In this document: positions 11,801-23,092 of the stretch, piece after piece
Layout: each line of letters starts with the position of its first letter
Numbering within the stretch: position 1 is the stretch's first letter
Origin: Didymodactylos carnosus
Taxonomy: Eukaryota > Rotifera > Eurotatoria > Philodinida > Philodinidae
DNA: 30,205 nt
NCBI GenBank assembly: GCA_905250885.1
Contig: CAJNOQ010001578.1
Location: forward strand, 1 to 30,205
Direction of reading: 5' to 3'
The notes under the pieces: generated by a model
What the model was told of the DNA's origin: nothing
What the model saw: the letters and a program-made list of their open reading frames with translations, nothing else
The model's database searches: none
Program-made: the position numbers and the translations under genes

Positions 11801-12971
11801 ATACTAGAAAAGAAGAAATAACAGATGACATTTGGAAAAACATTTGGCATATTACAATCACTAATGATTAAGTGATATCAAGTTTTCAGTCACTAAGTGA
11901 CTATTATTCAAGACACAAGAAAACATCCCCTTTTTGACCATTAATCTTTATTGAAAAAAAAATCTTATTAAACTGCCTCTATTTTCATTTTACGTTATGC
12001 TACTATTAGAAAATTTTTGTTCCTTTACAGTTCATAATGATCCTCTATGTGATATAAAATATGTTTTATACATACATGTTGAACTCAATGATCTTTTCCC
12101 TTTTGTTTTGTTCTGTAGATAACACTGTGTACATGTTGTCGTTCGGCCACTGTATCGTCTATATTGAACAGAAAGAGTGATAGATGAGAAATGAAATCAA
12201 AATTGTACTGATTTTCAGTGATAATTATATGGATGTAATTCTTACTCTAGAGTATTTTGCCTCTGTTAATGATTTTACATTGAATAGTCTATGTTATTTA
12301 AGTTTCACTCTTTCTGTATGAGTCTAAGAGATATAGATCTTTGTTTCTCTTTCTCTATTCTTTTCATTTTTTTCCATTTGGACTACTCTTTCTCATATTT
12401 TGTCGATAAAGGTTAGTTTCACTTTTCTAATGTACAATATATATATATCTATCTACTCACTGTACATCTATATATCTACGATAGAAATGAATGAGGGAAG
12501 AAATATATCTAGTATATCTATGACTAAATTCATGCATCATCTTTGCATCTGTCTAAAACATCTGATCATAAAACGAAAGAGAAGAAAAAATACTCAATAT
12601 ACCATTAAACAACAAATTAGTTCTTAGAAAACTTTTTTAATTCTCATATGAATCGTTCTCATTTGTGAATAATTATAAAAATTCAATTTATTGTTTAATA
12701 TGACAGTATTTTCTGTATACATTTTTTTAAATAACATTAAGAAATCGTTAGATACTCTTTCGATATTGTTTAGTTAAAAACGTTGGGTAAATAAAGGTTT
12801 CTCTGAATGATTACTTTCTCTCCCTTTATCCTTCAAAAATCGCATTTTTTTTCTTCAAAATTGCATTATACATATCAACGTGTAGTCTCTGTTTCTCTTT
12901 TATGCATGAAGATTTTTTTTTTTTTTTTGTCGAAAGTGATAAGACGAACAATGTTATGTATTTTATTTTAG
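8829..12971. other. bZIP 3'UTR and 4.1 kb intergenic region
   Basis: I see no supported gene. The first part is T-rich and probably includes the bZIP 3'UTR; AATAAA hexamers near 9576 and 9660 are possible poly(A) signals. Open frames at 9304-9486 and 12400-12627 are low-complexity translations without domains. Small perfect inverted repeats (for example 10595-10617 and 11252-11279) are about what chance gives in AT-rich DNA. A run of about 18 T near 12911-12928 precedes the receptor gene. Confidence 0.5.
12958..12971 (+). promoter_or_regulatory. candidate splice acceptor upstream of the receptor start
   Basis: GTATTTTATTTTAG ends at 12971, leaving 19 bases before ATG 12991. The leader is open in the coding frame, so an upstream coding exon cannot be excluded; otherwise this could be a 5'UTR intron end or a spliced-leader acceptor. 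Confidence 0.35.
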
Positions 12972-12990
12972 ACAAGTTCTATTTTTATTT

Positions 12991-15186
12991 ATGGATGCTA
13001 TTGATTTACATATAAGTTCAACGTCCTATCCACCGTTTTTACAAGATTTTCAATCTGATCCTTGTCAAGTATGCTCTGAACAATCTTCAGGATGGCATTG
13101 TGGTGCTGTTACATGCGAAGCGTGTAAAGTAAATGATATTTTTTTATCATATCAATTATTATATTATTTTTTATTTATATATTTAGAAATTTTTTCTTCG
13201 ATCAATAAATGAAGAATATTTAAAATATAAATGTGTTAGAGATAAAAAATGCCTTATTACCAGAAGTACAAGAACACAATGTCAATATTGTAGATATCAA
13301 AAATGTATTCAAGTTGGAATGAAAATAAATGGTATAATAATTATTTTTATTTTAATAGTTTAAATTAATTATTGTTAATGTTTGTTTTTTTTTAGAAGAA
13401 AATCAAAATTCAAAAATTGAAGATATTTTTAAGCAAATTCCGTGTTCCTGTTGTACGGCTCCATCATCGGGTATTCATTTTGGTGCTGTGAGTATTCTCT
13501 TTTTATGATGTTATTATCATTAACTTTCTCATTAATCATTTTGAACTATTTTTTTTTTGTAGATGACTTGTGAAGGATGTAAGGGATTCTTTCGACGGAC
13601 AATGAAAGAACGTACATCTCAACGTTATACATGTTTGGAATCGAATAATTGTGAGATTAATACATCAACAAGAAATATATGTCGTGCTTGTCGATTTCAA
13701 AAATGTATCAATGCTGGAATGAGTATTGAAGGTAGTCGAATTGGTCGACAAAGTAATTTATTCAAACAAAAAATGTTAAGTATGCAGAAAACGGGCAATA
13801 TTCCATCATCATTACTCAATGCTCTCACAAATAATGATTATGGTATGAGAACGTTTGGAAATAATTTGAGATATAACAAAACGATAGATAAATCCGTTTC
13901 AATAGGTAAGTTAGTTTAAAAAGATGCTGTGTATGTATGACAAACATTACAGTTAAACTTTTCAAATCTTATTCAGTTAATATGGAAGAGAAACTTGAAC
14001 CACATGTTAGATCTTTAATATCAATTATTGAAGAAGCTTATTGCAACAATATTAAAGTATAGTAACTACTTTTAAGGTATTAAGAAAATTTTCTTAACTA
14101 ATCATTTTTTTAGGAAATTCCTTCGTGTATAGACAAAATGAATATTTGGGATACGTGCATTAGTCAATTGGAAGAGTATGCAAAACGAATTATGAATTTT
14201 TCAACAGAAATACCAGGTAGACGATGTTCCGTACTTTGAATCAATCATTCTTATTATTTAATCGCTTTTTATTGTTATTTTGAATAGGATTTTCAACATT
14301 TGCTCATAGCGATCATCTACTATTAATTCGATCATCTGTTCATTCTGTTATATTATTATGTTTATGTACTCAAGCATTACAATATCATTCTCAACATCTT
14401 CTTTATTCGCGTGATTATCAAAGACAGTCTGATCAACAATACCATCTTAATTTAATAAATAATAATAATAATAATAACCAAATAGATTGGAATTATTTTA
14501 ATGCTCATGAATCTGATCTATGTGAACGATTACAAATAAATTTTAGTGTATTTTTTGAAATTAAACGAATTATGTTTCATTCAATTGAAAATGAATTAGA
14601 ACATTTAGAGTTAGATGATAAAGAATTATCATTAACACTTGCTCTACTCATTACATCAACAGGTAAAACAGTATTTTAGTGTTTTAATTAATTTGTTCAT
14701 ATCTATATTTTCTTTTATTTTTTTAGTGAATTCAAAATTAATTGATCAAAAGAAAATTGAACAACTTCAAGTCGATTTGTTTTGTGCATTAGCCGATTAT
14801 ATGGATGGTAAGAAATACCACTTATAGATTGTTTATTCGTTAAAAACTGATAAAATTATTAATATAGTGTTAATTCGATTTTAAGAAATATTCATTTTTC
14901 ATCTTTTTCTTTACAGCAAAACGTGGCACAAATAATAAAGATTATTATGTTTTAACAATTCAAATTCCCATTATTCGTCGTATAAACAGTATTATTGCTT
15001 CGTCAATTTATCATCTGAACAGTGTATGTCCTCAACCGTTTCGTATACCAAAATTTTTCTTACAAGACGATTTGTTAGATCAAAATAGATTAGAACATAA
15101 CCATGATGTAAGTTATTCAAAATACGTCCGGCGATAACGTATATTTTATACATTTTTTTTTTCGATTTTAGAATTTTTTATTTTAA
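12991..15186 (+). CDS. nuclear receptor with two DNA-binding domains (2DBD-NR)
   Basis: Ten exons join in frame to 520 residues: 12991-13128, 13187-13331, 13396-13487, 13563-13905, 13977-14056, 14114-14216, 14288-14662, 14727-14807, 14917-15107, 15172-15186. DBD1 (residues 25-88) has all eight zinc-binding cysteines (25, 28, 42, 45, 62, 68, 78, 81) and P-box CEACKK. DBD2 (111-178) has cysteines 111, 114, 128, 131, 149, 155, 165, 168 and P-box CEGCKG. The CEACKK then CEGCKG pair is the known mark of the 2DBD receptor group of some protostomes. A ligand-binding domain (about 240-515) follows; its signature region reads EYAKRIMNFSTEIPGF then DHLLLIR, and it contains a seven-Asn run. FFLQDDLLD near the end may be helix 12, though no clear AF-2 glutamate core is seen. 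The 15-base last exon and the start codon are the least certain parts. Ligand and targets are unknown. Confidence 0.9.
14457..14478 (+). repeat. AAT/AAC tract coding an Asn run in the receptor
   Basis: A short AAT/AAC run encodes seven consecutive asparagines between predicted helices of the ligand-binding domain. It probably sits in a loop and may vary in length between alleles. Confidence 0.6.
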
Positions 15187-16332
15187 TATTGAATGATCAA
15201 GTGTTACAGGCTTTATGATTTCAACAATATTAGTCGAGTTTAATGAAGTATCTGTGATCAAATAGAAGAGTTCATCATCCATGTCTGAACAATTATATAC
15301 TGATGGAAAGATCGAAAAGTTTTTTTTCTATTGTCGTTTATATATCTCATTGTGAAATAATGTTGTTGATATCGAGCTATATTCTCTTTCTCTGTGAAAT
15401 TATTTGTATGTTTCTTGCCACATAAATATCCGTAAATGAAATATTCTATTTTGGATCTCAACCGATGAAAATGCGTAAAAAAGCATGGAGAAAATCTCGA
15501 TTTGCATGGATTCGGTAGAAGTAGTGATCAAGTTGAAATATAAAGAACACTCACACAACACATTTCGTGTGCTAGTCTATACTTCACTTATGACTCAAAA
15601 GTATATACACATTCATCCGAAACTCTCTACCCTATCGCTAAAGTGGAAGTGTACAACTTTCTCTATCAGGTAAAAATACTTTTTGTCATCGATAATTTAA
15701 AGTGATAATGATTGCATTTATTTTGTTGATCACTACAAGGATTATCTATCAACATAGGTTGAATATGTTATTTTTGTTCATTTTTGTGCTTCACTGTAGT
15801 TCAGGAGAAGTCGCTGAAGCTTCTCTTTATCATCACTGAATTATAGAGCACAATTCTTTCAAATTATAAAGGACACGGGTGGTTAAGCTAGAAAAATTTT
15901 CCCCAATATTTTTAACTTTTTTCTATCAGAAACGTAGCAAGAGATTACTAGAAATATCTCCTACGACTTAGTTTCTTGAAACTTTGATACGAGGTTTTTG
16001 ACCACTTTGGGAGATCCCAGGAGTTTTGGGTAAATTTTTGTTTCGGATTTTCCTAAAACCACATGATCTAGGAGAAGAGTTTTATGCTGATCACAAATAT
16101 TGCTTATAAAGTTAAAAACAGTTGCATCTTCATAGAGAAAATCGATTTTTAGTGAATAGTGGTACCATGTCATCATCTATTGACTTTGGGTTAATATAGA
16201 AGAAACAGTAATCAAATAGGGCTGTGCCCACTGCATGACACTGCGAATCAAGTTCACAGTCGATGTAGTTTCTGATGTTCTGTCAACTGAGGTACAGTGT
16301 GCGTTTTCCCATAGGCCAGCGCGGACGTTTGT
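15187..16332. other. intergenic region after the receptor
   Basis: No gene is supported. An open frame at 15485-15673 starts with ATG and meets a donor-like CAG/GTAAAA at 15669, but its product has no recognisable domain. Minus-strand frames at 15258-15461 and 15961-16362 likewise show nothing familiar. Base composition becomes slightly more GC-rich from about 16200, approaching the foldback repeat. Confidence 0.45.
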
Positions 16333-16539
16333 TATAGAAGCAATCGGACAGCCTACGAACACTTTTTTTATAGGTTTTCAGATATGCTCTTTCCAATGGT
16401 GTGCTTTACAAAGTTCAAAGAGACTTTCACCTGCGTTGCACACATAAGTCTTCTGAAACTTTATAAAGGACACCATTAGAAAGAGCATATCTGAAAACCT
16501 ATAAAAAAGACGTTTGTAGGCTTTCGGATTGCTTCTATA
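16333..16539. repeat. imperfect inverted repeat (foldback), 94-base arms
   Basis: The left arm 16333-16426 and right arm 16446-16539 are reverse complements over 94 bases with about 13 mismatches and no gaps by eye, separated by a 19-base loop. Both arms share the block TATAGGTTTTCAGATATGCT. Transcribed from either strand, it would fold into a long hairpin. It may be a foldback mobile element, a collapsed head-to-head duplication, or a source of hairpin RNA. The open frames crossing it on both strands are consequences of the palindrome and not evidence of genes. Confidence 0.85.
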
Positions 16540-19274
16540 GCATATATCAAAATCCTCGGCCAAAATTGTCATGCTATGCTTTGACTCTAGCGTTTCGTTA
16601 GATTCAACAAGTTTTTGCTCAGAAAAATCTACTAGTTGCGCATCATTCGATGCAGTTTTTTGCGCTGGTTTCGAATATCTTATTTTTATTCAATAAAAAT
16701 CTTTCCGAACCGAAATAATTGGAAAATACCGCAAAAGGCAAGGTGTTTTTGAAAACTCAGTATCTGACTGCGAACTTTTTTCTATATACTAAATCATATG
16801 GAAATTCATAATTTAAAGTCCATTTGCTTATATCAGTTGTCGTTTTTGGTAAACTTAATTTTTTCACCGATCTTACCACTTACAGGCTAACTTTTGCAAG
16901 TCTGTTTTCTCCGTACCCGTGAACTTTTTAACACACTTTTTGTACCATAGGATAAGAGCATGTCTTGAAGTATACTGTTCACTATTTGAATCGGTTACAA
17001 GTCGCTTTCTAATTTTTCGCCTAATGTCCATCTGGATACACACTATGTAAGTCTGCCAGAATAATGAAAAAAAGTGTGCGTCATTATCAGAGAATGAGCA
17101 GATTTTAAGTGGTATTGATCGATTTCAATGCGAAGACAGAAACTGATGATAAAATTAACACGATATTTCAGAATCTGCATCAAAAATGGAGTTAGACGTG
17201 GTGTATTGCGCACGAATACACCTCCGAAACTTCAATTTCCGACCTAAAAATTCTTCTTTGGTCTCTTTGAAGAAAATAGAAAAATAATTTTTTTGTTCGT
17301 ACCTTCTCTTGTACCTTATCATGTAAATAATGAAACTGTTTTTCTTATTATTATTTTCATGAAAAATTTGATAAAATACAAGCCTTAATTTTTGTGTCTA
17401 AATTATTTTGACCGCCGTTGCTGAATTTATCTTTTTGCAAACAAAAACTTTAAGATCTAGGCGTGTTTTGTCAAATTTTCCATCAAAGCACTTCAGTATA
17501 CTTCATCTCTACGTCATAATATTTAAAATATGACGGGTAATAATGGAACATCAGCACAACTCAAAAAACTAGTTAAAGGTTTTGTCCAGATCTATCAGTT
17601 AATTCACAAATCAAAAGTGTTCCTAAATACAAACAACAGTCAATCTGACGTTTGTTCGAACTTTATTTCCTTATTTTGAAATGTATGCTGTTAAAGTTAA
17701 TAATCATATGTATTCATATGTTATAGTCTATAGAGCAGTCGGAATTATGAGTACCATACTTCAGTTGTCATCGTGCAAGATTGTTAACATAATATGACTC
17801 ACAGTGTTTATTACCTTCAGTTTGTTCTGTTTATATAGCATGTCGATGTATGTTTTGGACACATTATTTAAAAAATTAGATAACATTAAAAATAATTAAA
17901 ACTGATGGTCGAATTTATAAATCGTTTTCGATGATCGATTATCTTTATTGAATAATGAATAGAAATTAGATAAAGTTTGAAATGATTTTACTGATTATTT
18001 TAAACAATTATAGTAGATATTAATACCGTGTAACGGATAATTATGTAATAAATTTGACTTTTCTGTATGAGATTGATACAACTAAATCATTAATGTGAAG
18101 GTACATGTGTTCTGATCTTATCAGCAAATAATGATCATAAAAGTTTTCATAGCTATATAAAACAAGATTAAAAAATGTGAAATAAACTATCATTATCATC
18201 ATGAACATATACTGAAAAGCACTAATTAACATAGACTGAACAAAATTCAACAACACTCGCATTTAATTTAGGTATAAAATTATATTCACTGAATAAATTC
18301 GCTTGAAAAATTACAAATATTACAAGCGAGCGTCTTTAGTATTATCGTGCGGTCAAAAAATCCAGAAGTGAATATTTCATTATGATATCAGTTAATTTAT
18401 TCCATCGTATGAAATTTATAGAAATCATTTTTAGAGTTGTTAAATATTTCTCGTTTTGTACCAAGAATAATGTATTTGTATCGTTCTACTCTAAAAGAAT
18501 ACGCTGGCACTAATGCTATTACACTCAATATAACATGAGAAGCTCATTCTTTTTCATAATCAATTGGTGAACGCCGTACAAAGATTAACCAAAAAAGGGT
18601 TAGACATGCATGCATTATCAAAAGAGAAGCTGTAGTATGCATGTTGATCTGTGAAGAATTCAAACGTAGTTTTATTAATAATGTATTCAATGCTCGTTCT
18701 CGATGTTTGTGTATTTTACAAACTTACGGTGCTCATTCATCCCCTTTTCCCGTAACTTTCACTCTTTTAGTTATCTTAATCAACTCTTTGAAGTAATTGT
18801 ATGACTATTGTAAGATATGTTAGTAATAGGGTGTCCACTAAAATATCTTAAACCTAGTGACACATGTGTTATACGTTTAAAAATCAAAACCCGTATTAAA
18901 AAAAGATAATGAACATGTCTGATTGACAATTGACACATTTTTCTCTTTCTAAAATCAAAACTTCAACTATAACCATTTTTACTATACTATGTATTGTCTA
19001 ATGAATAGGAAGTAAATTCAGAATTGGCAGCAATTTACAGTCAGTGAGTGTTAAAAAAAGAAAAAAAAGAACGCTCTAATTTTTTCTTGAAATTAAGGAT
19101 AATTGCTATCATCCGTTAAACTTTTTGTAATTTTCTTTTTTGTTATCAGTGATAATGAATCACGTTTTATGAAGAAAAACACTAAAAAATTTTGGTTTCA
19201 TGTTTAAAGAAGAAAAAAATGCGCTTCATCATTTCAGTTGAAAATTCTATTTTTATCAAATTTTTCTTTGTCAG
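16540..19274. other. intergenic region without recognisable genes
   Basis: This AT-rich stretch shows no coding region I can support; the minus-strand frame at 18041-18262 is a low-complexity translation. At 18829 the sequence GGGTGTCCACTAAAAT resembles the terminal repeats of some mariner-like transposons, but I found no matching opposite end. Confidence 0.4.
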
Positions 19275-19433
19275 GAAGTTCATCATGTCAGAATGCTGCC
19301 GGAACCGATTATCTATAATTATTATCGACGATTTGGCTTAAAAAAGAAAAAAGAGGAGACAATAACGACAAAAGTATGTGAACAAATATTTTCGGAAATT
19401 TTTTTAGACAATAACGATAAATTTTTGCTTTAA
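19275..19433 (+). other. orphan exon-like open segment (52 codons to a stop)
   Basis: A strong pyrimidine tract ending TTTGTCAG at 19274 is followed by 52 sense codons and TAA. The translation begins EVHHVRMLPEPIIYNYYRRF and continues into a Lys/Glu-rich part. The LPEP..Y..F pattern vaguely recalls RhoGAP domains, but this is far too little for a call. The acceptor is phase 0, so it could pair with the phase-0 donor at receptor base 15107/15108 as an alternative last exon across a 4.2 kb intron. It could equally be a chance open frame or a relic. Confidence 0.25.
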
Positions 19434-20798
19434 CGATTTTTATAATTGCGGATAAATACAATATTTTTGTGATCTAGCTTATTTGGTCAAGTTGTCACCA
19501 TAACCACAGTATGAACATTGTGAAATGGAAGTGAAGAATTTGACGTGTTTCACATTTGTGTACAACATAATTAGTAAAAAAATTGAAGATTTTTTTGTTT
19601 TAAATTGAAGGATTTTTTTGAATCTCGCCGCATCCTCATGATCATTGAAGTATATTAAGAATTCATTAGCCTTCTCCTCTGCGTAAGAATGATTTTCAAC
19701 TGAAACATATTTGAAAAATGTATCTGCAGAAAACTTTTATAGATGAGAATTTATAATCAGAAACTGAAACGAATCGAGTCAGGATTCAATATTTAAAAAA
19801 TGAGTGTTAGTGGTTAACTTTTGACGCTAGATGCTAAGTATGCATCTGAATAGTATTCGATATTGGTTATATGTATGTAAAATATGTGTGTATTATATTT
19901 TAATTCTGAACTGTTAGTGAGTGTGAATGTATTTTATCAATACTCTTGTTTTGTGTCTTTATACTTGGAATTTTCATGAGGATAAACGAAATTTGTCGAA
20001 AAATGATGAAATTTTTATTACCGAATCAATGAAAAATTTCTGCTTTTGAATCGGATGTGAATCAGGTACGATTGATCAGTTTCGGCCTCTGCTACTAACT
20101 ATAGACACCTATTTACAGTATTTATGTTTTTTCCCATTTGACAAGTAACTGGACTACATATCTTAGATGAATTAGCAAAATTATTTTTGGCGTGAAAATG
20201 ATTGTACACCAATGATTTTTGTTATTATCACCTTACTTTAATCTTGAAAAAGATAAGAGAGAGAACTCTAGCAAAAAGAAAGAGAAGTGTAAAGAGTAAA
20301 CGACAAAAAGAAACAACGCACTTTCTCCTTGATCTGTATTACTAGGCATCACCAAACCATTAAAATGAAGCAAATTATACAAGCTTCCTGTTAATCAGAG
20401 TAAAAATCGAACATACGTATAGATGAACATCAAAATTATTTGTCTTTAGTATCAAATCGTGTAACATAATCACACCTTCTTAATAAAGAAATTCATAAAT
20501 AGAGCATCTATAATATTTATTTTAGAACAAAGACTCATTTGATCTTCATCTTAATTCTGTGATTTGTAATAAGAATATTTCTTACGTAAAAGCTTTTATA
20601 TGTGTCAAATAATCAATAAAGTAAGTAAAAACCGACCATAATTGCATGTGATGATAATTCACTAGTACTAGTGGCAAATTATCTATCTCAATGTAATTGT
20701 TTATTGTAGTTAACCTGGGGAGTGTATTACGTATATTTTTTGTGTCGGCACGAACGAACATTTCTATTTGATCAACATCAATTTTTCTTTTATTTTAG
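19434..20798. other. intergenic region without recognisable genes
   Basis: I see nothing I can support in this AT-rich stretch beyond scattered short homopolymer runs. Confidence 0.4.
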
Positions 20799-20932
20799 GT
20801 TAATTTTCTTCATCAATGCTTTAAGTACATTAATCGAATTAATGTACCCTATTAAATGGGTGTCTTGGATGATGAGTAAAGTACTACTTGAGAATATAAG
20901 TGAAAAGAGGCCGCCTTTTTCTTTGACATCAG
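20799..20932 (+). other. orphan exon-like segment with acceptor and donor
   Basis: A TTTTATTTTAG acceptor at 20798 and an ACATCAG/GTAAAG donor at 20932/20933 bracket 134 bases open in one frame. The translation includes LIELMYPIKW and, later, LLENISEKRPPF. A LLYPF.W block followed by a P.PF block is typical of the central DENN domain, so a decayed or divergent DENN exon is possible. No adjoining exon of such a gene was found, and a following acceptor at 21140 leads quickly to a stop. Confidence that this is a functional exon is low. Confidence 0.2.
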
Positions 20933-21017
20933 GTAAAGAAAGAAAAAAGATCAAGTTATTATTATTGTACACGCAAAACATTCATATTGTTCTTATCACA
21001 ATTGTCAACTAGAAATA

Positions 21018-21057
21018 CATGGAAAAGAGATTTCAACTCTAAAGAAATCTCTCCATG
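21018..21057. repeat. short hairpin-forming inverted repeat
   Basis: CATGGAAAAGAGATTTC (21018-21034) pairs with GAAATCTCTCCATG (21044-21057) around a nine-base loop, giving 14 base pairs with a three-base bulge. It is too short for a typical microRNA precursor and there is no gene immediately before it to terminate. Confidence 0.5.
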
Positions 21058-22277
21058 GGATGCATAAAGAATAGAAAATGATGTAACATTATTATGTCTT
21101 TATTTTTTATTTGAACATATTTTGTTTATTGTATTATAGTTGACATCTTACATACGATTTTAATCTGCTCGATGAGCAAAGGACGAGAAAAATAATGCCA
21201 AAAGCAAAAGGTATTGTTATTGAGTAAAAAGATGGAAAAGAGATATTAGCATCAAACAATATTGATAATTAAAACCAAGGTCGAACGGCTGCCGATTGTA
21301 ACTATGAATCAGTTTAGATAAAATCAATGTCGATATATTATGAACTTTCACACATCGTACACATAAAAGCGACATTCAATTAATTTGATTAAATAACAAT
21401 GAGAACTTCGGAAGGGATATGTTTAACATGTTCAAAAAAATTTTCTTCACATTTTCTATTTCTATTTTGAAGCACAATGTTTTACTATAGTGTCTAAGTT
21501 GTTGTTGAACAAGCTGAAAAAGTTTTAAGCGTGAATCATAGACGATTCAGAAAGAATAGAATAGTTGCAATTAATCGATTAATTAAAGCTTGTGTCTCCG
21601 AAGAAAAACTTCTAACTATAGACAATACTTTATCGTAGCATTGAAATAATAACAAATGACTTTCATCTTGAGAATGATACATTTTATCCTTTCAATTTAT
21701 TAAAACAGCTAAAATTTGTTTTTAGTGAACTTTTTCTTTAAAATTAGATATAGTCAGTTTAATATACGTATCTTCATTAAGGGATCAATCTGTTTTTCAT
21801 TTTTGAACAAGTGACAAAAAAAATTTTTTACCTTCCGGTTGTTTTTTTAGTACTCATCAGTATGATGATAGAACAATCTAAATTGTTAATCCATACACAT
21901 ATATATATTAATATATGGAAATAAAATCGCTGTACAATCGATAGGTATGTTGATAAATTTGTTAACAAGTAACAGAGGTAGATCAGCTGTAGTATAGGGA
22001 GAGAAATGGTGAATGAAAAGCGGATTGTTCATATCATACGTTGTGTTGTCTTGTGATAAATGTGCGTTTAATTATACCTAACATACTCATTAATAAGTTT
22101 AATCGTTTAAATGACAATTCAAAATCATCATTAACATTTGACAAAGCGTTTTGGAAGAAAAGAAATGTTAACAATAAACTGATTCGTTGTTTAATGAGAA
22201 ATTAAAACTATATCTTGAATTGAAACGGAAATATTTAGATGACACTGTATGCATGGATTTCACTAGAGAAAAAAGAC

Positions 22278-22301
22278 TATATATATATATATATATATAT
22301 A
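22278..22301. repeat. (TA)12 microsatellite
   Basis: Twelve uninterrupted TA units form a simple repeat, the longest perfect dinucleotide run I see in the window. Confidence 0.9.
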
Positions 22302-23078
22302 CAAGACATAGTATAATGGGTCACGAAATTCATTGCTGATGGATAATAGCTTTTTCTTGAGAAAAAAATAACTTTTTTCAGCTTTTCAATGAATAGGATA
22401 AGTGTAGGCTCCAAGAAGTTTTAAACTTGTTTTCTTTGTTGGGTTCATCCATCATTCTACAAAAGTCACGAATATTAATCCGAAATTTTGTACCAGATAA
22501 TTCCAACATTGATCAATGTGGTTGATGATAAGAAGATCAGTTGTACAAGGTACTGGTCTATAAAATTTCAATAGCTGAAATTTCTATTAAAATTTATGCC
22601 GTTCTTTTTCAATGTTGTGTTAGAACATATAATGATAGATAAAAATCAAAATGGGTTAATTATTGTCATTCCGAAAAAATATACGTAATAGCAAAATTTT
22701 CAGTAATTATTATGAGATGAATCGCGTATTTCTGCTGATTTTATCTTCTTCAAACGCTCCGATTAATCTTCTCGAAATTATGCACTTTAATTTAAAATGA
22801 AAAAGCTCGTCGAGAAACGACTAATTAAAAATCCCGTTGATCTCAAAAACTTAATTATTCATATAATATTGGTACTCTAAAGAAAATGAGAAAAAATATG
22901 ATGTGTTTTTCGTGTCATATAAAAATCAATGTGTATGTTTTCTTGTTCTACATGTTTCCGTGCATGTATCTTTTTTTTTATATAAAAAATACACCAACTG
23001 TGTTCTCATTATTCAGTTGTACTTTGATTTGTTTTCTTTGCATCTATAACATATTTAATTCTAAAAGCGATTATAAAT

Positions 23079-23092
23079 ACACACACACACAA
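23079..23092. repeat. short AC repeat
   Basis: About seven AC units in a row lie in noncoding DNA. It is a minor simple repeat. Confidence 0.7.

Noticed and set aside
16177-16572. Overlapping open frames on both strands
   Set aside because: They cross or adjoin the foldback repeat, whose palindromic arms give related translations on both strands; no domain is visible.
18829-18856. GGGTGTCCACTAAAAT, like a transposon end
   Set aside because: No opposite inverted end and no coding remnant nearby.
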